From Lepidurus packardi (lineage: Eukaryota; Arthropoda; Branchiopoda; Notostraca; Triopsidae): a DNA stretch of 64,000 nucleotides. Location: contig JAKZAN010000002.1 in assembly GCA_023053545.1 (NCBI GenBank), positions 13,450,790 through 13,514,789 of the forward strand, in the 5' to 3' direction. Position numbers and translations under genes: made by a program. The notes under the pieces are model-generated. The model worked only from the letters and a program-made list of their open reading frames with translations, was not told where the DNA came from and ran no database searches. Shown here piece after piece: positions 12,110-22,043 of the stretch (position 1 is its first letter; each line of letters starts with the position of its first letter).

Positions 12110-12750
12110 CCGTCATCAAGCGTGAGGAGGCCATGTTCGACTTTTTATCCCTCGAGCAAAAAACCTTCTATCCCCAAACCGAACCTCACAGCACCGCACG
12201 TAGATCCGAGAAAAAAAGGTCTTTCCATCCCGGTGGGTTTCTCGTCCAAGTTTTCAGACCTTCTTTCTTAATAAAAATAAACAGAAAATAATGTGACACA
12301 ATAGCGCTCTAGGGCTAATCGATGGTTAGGAGGCAGTTTGGGCTCCGTTGCCTTTAAGCTTAAAAATGACTTCATCTTGCCTTTCCCAAAGCGAGTCTCT
12401 AAGAAATAAAAGATTTTTTTCCAACTTTGACTCAAAGAAAGGGGGTTGGGAGGAAGACCGAGAGGAGGATGACTTGAAAAGTGGCGTGGAAGCTGCTCAA
12501 ACGAACCTTATAAGGCTTCGGAGTTGGGCTCAGGTGAGCGTGTTGGTGGGATGCGGTGATCATCTCCGGCTGTACGCAGCATCTCTTTTGGGGGGATGCG
12601 ACGCCTACGCTCGGAACTTGGGGCGGGAATAGTTACGACTCGGGGGAAAGGGTCTTTCTTAGTGGGCGTCGAGATGCATTACTTGATTTTCAGGGATTTT
12701 TTGGGTCCAGCATTTTTAGGCCATTTTTTTCTTCTTTCTTTCCCGAAAAG

Positions 12751-15742
12751 TAGAGATTTGTACCAGGCCTGGAGGAAGCGCGTAAGCCCCGATCCTAGCC
12801 GACCGATCCCGGCCGAACAAATCCAGCCTTTATTCAACGAAATTGGACTCTACCCATCACAAAGTCAAGGTAGGTGTGATAGAGACTAGTTATGCGGAAA
12901 CGCCTTTTTTGAATAAGGAAATTGCCCGCTATGCACACACAGACACATGCACGTAGGTATAGAACACCCACAGAAACCAGCTATACTGTTGACCGCAAAA
13001 CCGCGATAACTTCCTGGGATCTTGCGAACTGGAATTTTTGCGTTTACGCATATTACGAACTACTCGAAACTGGATTGTCTGTCATGCTGTGGAGCGTTCG
13101 AGTTTTCAAAATTTTCGGGGTACATTCCCATTCACGACCTTCCTTTTGCAGTGTACGAGATGCTCCATTGCGCGAGAGAGCGATCCCAACACCGTGCAGC
13201 CACTTTCCTGACTTTCGGCGAGTTTTGTGTCTTTGCCACGGAACTCAAGCGATCCGCCGACCGAGAGTAAGTTGGCTTTTCTGCCTTTCAATAAGAAGAA
13301 TACCCATTGGGAGTTGATTAAAAGCCCGAATTGGTGGCCGGAAGGATTTCAAAGAAAATTCATGTGCTTTTCATTGTGCTGTAGCATTTCACGACCGGTA
13401 CAGTTGTCCAAGATGCCCGAAAAGACGTCCCTAGAGAAGCTCACGACACACGAACGAAAACTCTCCAGTAAAGTCTTGGTTATTCTCACCTTTTTTTTAT
13501 TATTATTGAATTAATCGTCCAGTGCTTGTCGTCTAGAAACGTCTTCAAATTCCAATTACGAGGTTTTCCTGGGAGGGTCCTGCAATCCCACGACGTGGAG
13601 AGCGGATTTGGCCATTCCTGCTTTGAAGGAATCGGGCATCACGTTCTATAACCCCGTAAGTCATTTTCTAAGAATTCTTCAATGTTTTGAAGCAGATTTC
13701 AAACATCTCCCAAACGTACAGCAAGTCTCACATTGGGGCCCGGAACTCATTGAGTTGGAACACCGAGCGAAAGCCACAGCCTCGGTGCTTTTCTTCGTGA
13801 TTGACCGGCAAACCAGGAGTGTAGCCTCCATCATCGAAGCAGCCCATACTGCGGCGTCGCAAAGGCCGCTGGTCCTCGTCATTCGTCCGTATGAAGGGCC
13901 AGGCCAACCGATTTGGGGCGAGCCGATATCCAAACAGTGAGCCTAGCCTCTGCTCTTTAGAATACGTGTCTCATTTCCAAGTCCTTCGTTTCATTGATTT
14001 CTTTGGCTAGAGAATACGAGGATTTAACCACAGGACAGTTGGTCCTGCAAGATTTGGTTGAAAGACAAGGCATTCCAGTGTTTTCGGACACCAGTACGGC
14101 CCTCAAATGCACAGAGAAGGTAAATTTGCCCAGCAATCAATTCAAAAAAGAAAAATAGAGTTTTTATAAAGTGAGTGTTTCCATGTGAATAGATTCTGCG
14201 CAAGAAAATTCGAGTACAGGATCTGACGTTGGAAGATGGCGCCCAACCCGTAAAGAACGCCCATGAACCCATCGGGGATAAGCTCATGTAAAAAAAAAAA
14301 AAAAAAAAAAATCGATGGGGGAAGCGGATTTTCATTCTGTTTTGATTCGTTTTTTTATTTACAGAAGGTTGCGCGATGCGTTCGAGAGTCTGGATACGGC
14401 AAACACTGGGGAATTGACCTTGGCCGAGGTATAGCTATTCTGTACACAACCTTGACGGTCGTTTTATTTATTTATTATTGTGTTTGGGGTCAAGTGCAGG
14501 TTCGCATGGCGTTTCACATACTCACGAACCGGAACGTTACGTTAGAAGATCTGAAAAACATTGCCACTGGAAACGGTAACAACCTCATTCGTTTTCCTTT
14601 TCTAAAAGGGAAACAAAAATGGATGGGGACTAAAAGAACATGTTTATGTTTCGTTGATTAAAAAAAACAAACAGGGTCCAGCTCTAAAAACTATGAAATC
14701 CTCCCGACGAACGTCCCGAATTGCCTCAATTTTGATCAGTTCTGTTGTATATTATCTGAAATCAGATCCGGGCAGTGTCAGAGCAGAAGATTATGGCAAA
14801 TCCTGTTGGACAGAACCGCGACGTGGGTTCAACACGTCGTTTCACCCTTTTCGAAAGTGTTAGGTAACCTGTCCCTGGTCTCTTTTATGTCCAAGAAATA
14901 ATAATGATGTTATTGGGCTGTAGCTTGGGCACTTCCCACGCGGCCTCAGGGACTTACAAGTACTTCAAAAGCCAACACTGATATAACCATGGGAGGAGCT
15001 CGAGACGTCTACTTAGGAGGATCCTGTGGGTCGACCACGTGGAGAGAAGACGTGGCAATTTCATTACTAAAGTACACTCAAAATGCTTTCATTTTCATTA
15101 CAGAAAACTATAGAAAAAGAGACTGGAAAGCGACTTGTAGAACATGTCGTTTAATTAGTTGTATTTATTTCTTTAAAGGAAAAATGGGATGACTTATTTT
15201 AACCCCCAAACGAGTAATTGGAGTCGGCGGCTATTGCCTTTGGAAGCAGCTGCGATGGATTCCAGTATAGTTTTATTGTTTGTGATTACCTGTGAGACGC
15301 GCTCGGTCTCGGCAATGGCCATGGTAAAACCAGTTCACCCTTTTTTGTTTCTTTTGGTGGAAACTCGGAATCAAAAGTTCAAGCCCAGTCAATGGGTTCT
15401 CTTTTTCATCCGTAGGCTGCTCATTATATAGGCTTAGGCTGCGACGTAGTGCTATGTATCCAGTACCTGCCCGAATCTTGTGAAATCAATGCAGAAAAGG
15501 TAACTGAATTATTTCCGTCTTTCAGTAAATGTTTTGAGTTTCTTAGTTTAAATAATAAATCAATATATGTTGGATCCAAACAGTTGTCGAGGTTAGCCGT
15601 GAAGGATTACAACCGCGGACGCTCCTATCTGTCGGATTTGGCCAATCGCTTAGGCATTCCCGTTTTTGAGGAAGTGCGTGAAGCCACGGAGTGTGCAATC
15701 CAGCGGTGTCGGGAGCGGCGACAGAGAATCGAAAGGGAATAG
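12751..15742 (+). CDS. raw: Raw-like protein: two EF-hand pairs and two deoxyribosyltransferase-like domains
   Basis: Fourteen exons keep frame from 12751 to the stop at 15740-15742: 12751-12869, 13152-13266, 13385-13467, 13537-13655, 13722-13936, 14011-14119, 14193-14287, 14365-14428, 14500-14575, 14675-14863, 14924-15071, 15179-15323, 15416-15499 and 15584-15742 (about 572 residues; the 5' end is missing). The order is a degenerate EF-hand pair (ends FLTFGEFCVFATEL), a first Raw-type nucleoside 2-deoxyribosyltransferase-like domain (FLGGSCNPTTWR ... SVLFFVIDRQTRSV), a second EF-hand pair with a plausible calcium loop (DTANTGELTLAE), and a second such domain (YLGGSCGSTTWR ... FVITCETRSV). 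Drosophila Raw restrains JNK/AP-1 signalling and its worm relative is OLRN-1; enzymatic activity is not established. The first domain has Glu in IIEAAH where the second has Met, so the second copy may be inactive. No start codon was found in the first exon. Confidence 0.85.
14290..14311 (+). repeat. Poly(A) tract of 22 bases in an intron
   Basis: A run of 22 A residues starts within the donor site (GTA followed by the run) of an intron of the Raw-like gene between the exons at 14193-14287 and 14365-14428. The intron is otherwise ordinary. The tract may vary in length between individuals and could cause assembly length errors, but it does not touch coding bases. Confidence 0.9.
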
Positions 15743-16786
15743 AAGCAGTAACCCGTCGCAACGATCAAAAAGTGGCCCGCTTGGGGGGAAGACTTGGAGC
15801 GGCGAAGGCAATCGAACAAGAAAAGAGACTGGCTCTCAAGAGTGAAGCAGAACAAGCAAAAAGAAAAAAAAGGCTCGGGATGCAGCTAGAGATGCTATTG
15901 CAGCAGCAGCAACCAGCAGCTTTTACAAAATTTTACGTAGGAAAAACCCACATCTTCTTACCAAATAAAGAAAAAGGGATCCTTTATTTAAAAAAAAAAA
16001 AAAAGAAAAATGTAAAGACTATTTTTAACCAGCAAAGCCGTGTGTTTGTCTACCTCGTTCGAGTTGGGAAGAGACGGCTAGACGAGAAGCGAACAGAGAA
16101 AGACGAAAACGAACAATATTTTTATGGATTGTCTTTCGGGTCGTTTTAAAAAGAAAGAAACAAGTTGTGGTTGAGTTTCGAGTGCGGGTATTTGCCTGAT
16201 ATTACCAAAAGAGTTGGCAAAATCCAGAAGGAAGGGCCACTGAATGAGTCCCGGCGGTTGGAACAACTTATCCCACCATTTTCCACCTTTCCAGCAACTT
16301 CACATACACGGACACGCATACATACCTACATACATACATACGCGCAAAAAGAAAAGAATCAAGTGTCAACCTTCATGTCTTTGAAAGTGAGAAAGAGAAA
16401 AGAATCGCAATGTGTAGCAAGAGGAGAAAGTTCGGGACAGGCGTCGAGGTAGCGCCCCCAACAGATGGATACTTATTGTTGTCCTTATTATTTATTGATA
16501 TGGAGCCTTTTCCAAGTACAACGGTGGCGGCTATACAACGCGAGTCTTTTTATTCGTTCTTTTCATTTCATTTTCTATTCCTTGTATGTTTTGATGTTCG
16601 CATTGTCCGTGGCTAACATGCTACGAATTCTTGGCAGGTTCCAAGTTCTAGAATTGAACTGGGAAAATAAGAAGAAACAAGAAGGAAGGTGATGCATAGG
16701 TCGCCTGTATTAGCCATGTAGAAAGAACGCAAGACATGGTTGGTTGATTTTTTGTTTTTAGAAGCAAACAGAAAATAAGCCGATTT
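15743..16786. other. Region between the Raw-like gene and the first mucin-like gene
   Basis: This holds the 3' ends of two convergent genes. Plus-strand frames continue open for a while after the Raw-like stop (a Lys/Gln-rich frame to about 16149), but the conserved domain ends at the TAG at 15740 and these look like chance. An AATAAA lies at 15963-15968. A short (ACAT)n tract occurs at about 16318-16342. No other gene was recognised. Confidence 0.5.
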
Positions 16787-17681
16787 CTAAACTGTTGCAT
16801 TCTGGAGCATGATGGGTCCGACGATGGCTAAAATGACCAAAAGGAGTTGCCACCAGTCGAGAGGAGCGCTAACGGGAACTACGGCAGTGGTAGACACAGG
16901 AGACAGCGTTGTGACTACGGAAGTGACAGTACTGGGCTCGGTGACGGTGGTTACAACCGCGGTGGTCTGAGGAACAGTCGTAGTTATCAGCTCAGTTGTT
17001 GTGGAAGCCTCAGTCGTGGTTGTCGTCGTAGTTGTCGTTGGAGCTTCAGTGGTCGTAGTTGTAGTAGTCGTGGGTGGTTGAGTCGTAGTAGTAGTTGGAG
17101 CTTCGGTGGTTGTAGTAGTAGTAGTAGTCGTGGGTGGTTGAGTCGTTGTAGTAGTAGTTGGAGCTTCAGTGGTCGTCGTAGTAGTCGTGGTTGTCGTTGG
17201 AGCTGCAGTGGTAGTAGTTGTAGTAGTAGTTGGGGCTAAAGTCGTAGTTGTCGTTGGAGCTTCGGTGGTCGTCGTTGTAGTGGGGGCCAGAGTAGTAGTG
17301 GTACTCGTTGTTGGAGCTACAGTGGTAGTCGTTGTGGTTGTTGGGGCTAGCGTAGTAGTGGTAGTCGTTGGAGCTACAGTAGTAGTGGTAGTCGTTGTTG
17401 GAGCTACAGTAGTAGCCGTAGTTGTTGTGGGAGCAAGGGTAGTCGTCGTGGTAGGCGGAGGAGCTGCCGTGAATATAAATCGGTCGCTCAAATCGCCTCC
17501 TGTGACAAACATGGGCAAGTTTTTGTTATATTAGCTCCAATTTGGAATAAGTTAATCCAAAAGAAAACAAAATAGCTTCTGTTTAAGTAAAGGGAAGTAA
17601 ATTACGTATATCGGCAGGTAAAGCTGACGCGTAGACCCCGAGGAGGACAGCAGAAACCAGATAGAATAGAATCCGACCCAT
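16787..17681 (-). CDS. Secreted Thr-rich mucin-like protein, probably membrane-anchored
   Basis: Two exons (17681-17606 and 17499-16787) join in phase 1 and give 262 residues. Exon 1 encodes a signal peptide (MGRILFYLVSAVLLGVYASA). The body is almost entirely Thr with recurring Ala-Pro: blocks such as TTTTTVAP, TTTTLAP and TTTTTTEAP. Dense Thr/Pro of this kind is expected to carry O-linked glycans. The C-terminus, after about 30 mixed residues, ends in PLDWWQLLLVILAIVGPIML plus five residues, a hydrophobic tail compatible with a GPI signal or a single transmembrane helix. There are no cysteine-rich domains. The family is not recognisable beyond mucin-like. The same-strand neighbour at 18247-19803 has the same two-exon plan and is probably a distant paralogue. 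Confidence 0.8.
16980..17460. repeat. Trinucleotide-rich low-complexity tract inside the mucin-like gene
   Basis: On the plus strand the sequence is dominated by GTA, GTC, GTT and GTG triplets, the complement of interrupted Thr codons (ACN). The synonymous third positions are mixed, so the tract is not a pure microsatellite. This suggests selection on the Thr-rich protein as well as repeat expansion. Length polymorphism is likely. Confidence 0.8.
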
Positions 17682-18246
17682 TTTGACTCGGTTAAGGTAT
17701 TATAATGTGCAACTGCCTCAGATCGGGCCTTGATGATAAACTAACACCTAATCGAATCCATTCGGCACTTGAGTATTTAAGCTAGACAGCGATGATGTGC
17801 GAGTCTGCGTTTTTTCTTCAGGTCGATGGAAAGCGGAAACAGGTGTGAAATGACATTCATCACCAGGATATTTGCCATTGACGTAACGCCTTAAAGAATG
17901 AACGAATGGCAACTTTATTGTCTAGCCAAAAAACAGCTGCATTCAAATGAAACAAACATGAACAAATTGGAACCGGAAAAGATCACTTCAGGCTTTTTTC
18001 CAATGACAGATCCTGTGGGGCTACCTTCTGTTGTCGCTTGATTGCATAATTATATGGAATTCTAATTCAAGTTTTCAGTTATCACGCCGAGGAGACATAC
18101 TTGGCAGCCGCAAAGTGTTTTAATTAAGAAAATACTAAAGTGATACAAACGGACACAAGCATTTTTAATTAATACGTTGGTAAACAAATTATCTTTTTTT
18201 TTTCTTTTCTGGAGCGCGTCCGTTTGCTTTTATCCTGTTTGTGTTC
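17682..18246. other. Intergenic spacer between the two mucin-like genes
   Basis: No gene was found. It should contain the promoter of the mucin-like gene that starts at 17681 on the minus strand and the 3' end of the one that stops at 18247. Composition is A/T-rich with no obvious repeat array. Confidence 0.5.
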
Positions 18247-19162
18247 TTACGGACGGGATGGGACGGGAGAGTTGTTACGCCGGGTAGTCTCCGGAATGCG
18301 ATTCGTGGTAGAGCTTGGGCGGGCGGTAGTCTGCCTAGGGCGGCTGGTAGTACCCAAGTTGGAACGAGGAGTAGGACGAGGCGTAGGATGGCTTCCCAGA
18401 CTGGCTGGTCGTTTGGTAGTCGTCGGAGACTGTGATCCTACATGACCTGCGGGACGAGTACGTTGGGTGGTAGTGATTACAGCAGCTACTTTAGGCGTGG
18501 CTGTACGGACTGGCAAATTACTAGGTTGGCTGCGTTGAGTGGTAGTAGTAGGATTCTCATTGGCTCGACGAACGCGTTTCTCGGTAGTCGCGGCTACCTT
18601 AGGAGTGGTAGTAGGGGCAGCAGCAGCAGCATTGGCAGGTCGATTGGTGACGGTCTTGGACGCACCGGGGCGCGAGGGAGTAGGGCGTTGGGTGGTGGTA
18701 GTGGCAGGGCGTCTATGAGTCGTTGCACGTACTTGAGGAGTCGTAGTCTGGACCTTCAGAGTCGAGCTGCGTTGAGTGGTGGTAGTTGCGAGGTTTTCGT
18801 TGGCACGACGGACCCGTTTCTCGGTAGTCACAGCTACCTTGGGAGTGGTGGTAGGGGCAGCAGCATTGGCAGGTCGATTGGTGACGGTCGGAGGTGACTT
18901 GGACGCGACGGGGCGCGAGGGAGTAGGGCGTTGGGTGGTGGTAGTGACAGGGCGTCTATGAGTTGTTGCGCGTACTTGAGGAGTCGTAGTCTGGACCTTC
19001 AGAGTCGAGCTGCGTTGAGTGGTGGTAGTTGCGGGGTTTTCGTTGGCACGACGGACACGTTTCTCGGTAGTCGCAGCTACGTTGGGAGTGGTCGCAGGCT
19101 TGGCAGTAGTAGCTTTGCGGTGCAAAATACTGTGGTGATGTTTCTTGGTCGTGGGCTTGCTG

Positions 19163-19194
<32 letters not shown>

Positions 19195-19803
19195 TGTAGC
19201 AGTAGCAGTGGCAGTGGGTGCCGTGGCGATAGTAGATGAACTATCTACGGCACGACGGACACGAGAAGGAAGGGTCGTGGTTCCAGTCTTAGGAGTCGTA
19301 GCCGACTCTTCTTTCTTGGTATTGGTTACGGTCGCTTTGGTTGAAGTAGCGGGAGCCCGAGTGGAATATTCAGTAGCTTCAGTTACACTCGCAATAGCGA
19401 CTTTTGCGGCAGTGGTCGAGTCATCTTTCGAGGTCGAGGTTACGGTCGCTTTAGGTGTAGTAGCGGGAGCTGGAGTGGAGGATTTAACAGCTCCAGTTAC
19501 ACTCGCAATAACGACTTTGGCGGCAGTGGTTGAGTCGGCTGGCTTGGCAGTGGTTGCATCCAAGGTAGTTGAAACTGCTACTGGCTGAACGGTAGTTACA
19601 GACAAGGATTGGCTGACCAGCGCAGCGACGGGAGTAACAGTCGAGCCACTTTCGGTACTAGTGGGCAATGCCTGTATGGAAATAATTTCGGTTAAACTCT
19701 AAAAGAAACTGGAGGATTTTCTTTGAACAATTAGTTAGCACGCTTAGTGTTTTACCTCGATGACTGCCAACGCTGCTAACACGAGCAAGGCTTTTGTCCA
19801 CAT
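18247..19803 (-). CDS. Secreted Thr-rich repeat protein with four Arg-Val-Arg-Arg processing sites
   Basis: Two exons (19803-19756 and 19671-18247) join in phase 0 and give 490 residues. Exon 1 plus two codons encode a signal peptide (MWTKALLVLAALAVIEA). Residues about 63-140 hold two 40-residue Thr/Ala repeats (each with STTAAKV and IASVT). Then come four RVRR motifs at about residues 153-156, 221-224, 302-305 and 382-385. The last three are KRVRR followed by ANEN, and they border repeats of about 80 residues containing TTTTQRSSTLKVQTTTPQV and TNRPANAA. RVRR fits the R-X-(K/R)-R consensus of furin-type convertases, so the chain may be cut into repeated basic, Thr/Pro-rich fragments. A His triplet follows the first site. 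The C-terminal third is rich in Arg, Pro and Thr, with no hydrophobic anchor. The family is not recognised. Confidence 0.8.
18565..19047 (-). repeat. Two tandem ~240-base coding repeats
   Basis: Two adjacent in-frame units, about 243 bases (19047-18805) and 240 bases (18804-18565), each run from ANEN to KRVRR. They are nearly identical over long stretches at the DNA level, and a third, truncated and diverged copy follows. High similarity suggests recent unequal exchange or gene conversion. The small length difference comes from indels in the Ala/Pro part. Confidence 0.85.
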
Positions 19804-21012
19804 GATTTCTGAAGTCCTTTCCCCACTGGATGTACAAGAGAAATATGCCGCTTTCCGGAATTGTACTGGCTTTATATATGAGGAGAACTTGTGGGGGCCT
19901 CGAACTAAAAAGCCGTACCAAGGAGTGCCTGTTGTTAAGAGTCCGAAATCTCGTTGAATGCAGCTAATCCGCTTTAAACCACTAGCCGAGATTCAAATCG
20001 CATGTGTGAAACCCGCTTGGCATAGTAAACACTTGGACCTTTAAGAACAAAAAGTTGGGCAAAACCCTCATCTCCCGAGAGAACGTTGGTACCATCCTGC
20101 GTAAGGTGAAGAGCGTGTAACGCCCATTAGTTGGTTGTCACGAAGCATCGTACCAAGACCACTCCTCCATTTCAACATTTGAAAGCGGAAACCTGTGGAA
20201 TAATTATAGAATTGGCTACTCTGCACCCGTGCTTGGCCGATGAGATACAACACACACGTCTTGGTATATAACCTTTGGAAAAAAAATGCATGAGTCAAGT
20301 GTGTCCCATGCAGACTATTAATTAAGTTGGAAGCATTTTCTATAGCATGGGCTTGGGGTGATTTTCACCCAAGCACAGAACTGCAGAGCTGCGACAGGAA
20401 TTCATAAACTGACGATATAGAGCTGGCCTTTCTAAAAAAGTTTCCGGTGGTTTCAGGCTTGCTGTGACACTTACTGAGGGGAATTTCTTGTCGTTTCACA
20501 GACACACAAGCAAAGTAAATGCGCAGTAGTGGTGTGATTGACCTCTGAAACTAATAAAGGCCTTTGTGTTGCCCCGGTCTTAATTATGAAATAATTCGTA
20601 GAAGTACCTATGACAATAGCGAGCTGTGCGCAAGAAAGACAAGTACTGTTCTGCACTCTCCACATAAAGCATAAAACCCAATATAGGGACACACGCAATA
20701 TCAGCTCTTGGATTGCACCCTCCAGCAGATTACTGGACCATTATCCGACCTGCCACTCATCGGCGGCTTTATGACAACCGGATCATTTTCTGGCTCATTA
20801 GTTTGACCCCCTGTTTTCATCCCCGTCAGCCTATTACACTCTCGGATATTCCTTCTTTTGCGTATAAAGCGACCTTACCGACACAGCTAGGTGAGTCAGT
20901 CGACTCTTATATGGCTGCAAGTGAAAACGCTATTGCTTTGTGTACTACATGGACTCTTGAGTGCAGCAATACTTCTTAACCGTCGTATTGCTATAAGACT
21001 TTCTTTAAAAAA
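19804..21012. other. Intergenic region between the mucin-like and homeobox genes
   Basis: These genes are divergent, so this 1.2 kb should contain both promoters. No coding segment with a recognisable product was seen. Open frames on both strands near 20068-20979 are short and lack similarity. Confidence 0.5.
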
Positions 21013-21981
21013 ATGAGCTTAGCTACCTCACAGGAGTGCTCCGGCCGCGAAGAAGGAGATCCACCAAAGTGTCAACGCAAAGCCGTGGATTTTAGTATCG
21101 ATGCCATATTAGGCATTTCGGTCACGCCAAAGCATGCCGAGAAATACAAGTCACAGCATCTTAGAGACTCGTCGCTTCCGCATTACGGATGGCTGGACTG
21201 CACCCGTTACCACCCGCCCAAGTTACCTCGTAAGTCGCTTTAATGCCCTCTTTTGAAAACGATTCGAGTAGGTGTTATTCATTTCTGGGGATTTTTAAAT
21301 TCAGGATGCCGCAAAGAACTCCAACGCTGCAAATACCGCAATCCCCGAGTCCCCTTTAGTAAACAGGAAGTGGAGTTCCTAGAGCAGCAATTCCAGCAAA
21401 ATCTCTACTTGTCGACCCACCGGACTGCCAAATTAGCCGAATCCCTGTCCATGCCTCCGAAACGCGTAAGTTATGTTTTTACCATCTCCCGTCTATTTCT
21501 TGTTTCGTTAAAATACATATATAAACATAGAAAGGCAGAGAGTTTAAAGGGGGGGATTGTTATTCCGCCCGAAAAAGAAAAACCTTTCAAAGCGTCAAAA
21601 GCCGACAAATTACTTCCGCACACTGGCTCTATTTAAAAGTGGTCTTGTCTGAATAACGCACGCGGCTTGTGTAACCCAAACCGCCCTCCCTCTTCACTGT
21701 TCCTTAGCTCCGCGCTCTATTATACTCTTATCTAAACAGTTGGCCACTTTTTCAGTCGCGGTGGGAGAGAGACCACCTGCCTGCAGTAGAACGTAGTAAT
21801 TTGAGGTGAGTTTTAATAGGACAAACCCACTTTTGTGTGTATTCTCTAGGTCAAAATCTGGTTCCAGAACAGACGCGCTCGGTTACGCAAAGAACACGAG
21901 CAAGGCAATCCAACCGAACCCGTCACTCACTTCGACCTTGAACACAATAATCAACCCACAGGGATCACATCTAACAACTAA
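21013..21981 (+). CDS. Msx: Msx-like homeobox protein (divergent)
   Basis: Three exons keep frame: 21013-21229, 21305-21465 and 21850-21981, giving 169 residues. Near residue 25 is FSIDAILG, an eh1-type Groucho-binding motif such as Msx and other NK-like factors carry. The stretch WLDCTRYHPPKLPRC before the homeodomain parallels the Trp, Tyr-x-Pro-Pro and Cys of Msx proteins. The homeodomain begins KYRNPRVPF (Msx: NRKPRTPF), includes FQQNLYLS (Msx: FRQKQYLS) and ends VKIWFQNRRARLRKE. Gln at homeodomain position 50 and the invariant Trp, Phe, Asn and Arg of helix 3 are present. The second intron splits the homeodomain just before that VKIWFQN block. The rest of the domain is far less conserved than usual for Msx, so another NK-like or lineage-specific class is possible. 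It probably acts as a nuclear repressor. Confidence 0.82.
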
Positions 21982-22043
21982 GATCAAGTAAATTCGTGTC
22001 CCCCTTTTGAACATCGTTCCGCAATGAGGAGGAAGTTTGTTTT

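Larger units (their letters stand above)
4787..12750. other. Eight-kilobase gene-poor region
   Basis: I see no conserved protein here. The longest open frame is on the minus strand at 5175-5846 (about 220 codons) and another is on the plus strand at 9460-9834; neither carries a recognised domain. T-rich and GT-rich stretches alternate with short palindromes. Given its position it is either a long first intron of the Raw-like gene, its regulatory region, or both. An 18-base stretch with AP-1 and CRE consensus sites lies at 12092-12109, and a perfect hairpin lies at 10255-10286. No tRNA, rRNA or transposase was recognised. Confidence 0.45.

Noticed and set aside
11947..12291. Plus-strand ORF of 114 codons before the Raw-like gene
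   Set aside because: It runs through the AP-1/CRE cluster, has no recognised domain and does not join in frame to the Raw-like exons.
12348..12537. Candidate upstream Raw-like exon ending at CAG-GTGAGC
   Set aside because: The donor leaves phase 0, but the next secure exon needs phase 2; joining would place a TAG stop at once.
15691..16149. Open frame extending past the Raw-like stop
   Set aside because: It is in another frame from the conserved domain, which ends with RRQRIERE and a stop; the extension is low-complexity Lys-rich sequence over a poly(A) run.
16787..17681. Interpretation as an antifreeze or ice-binding Thr repeat protein
   Set aside because: Thr and Pro blocks are irregular, without the fixed Thr-x-Thr or Thr-Ala-Ala spacing of such proteins; mucin-like is the simpler reading.
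16847..19588. Plus-strand Val/Ser/Gly-rich frames opposite the mucin-like genes
   Set aside because: They are complements of ACN Thr repeats; the minus strand has signal peptides and clean splice sites.
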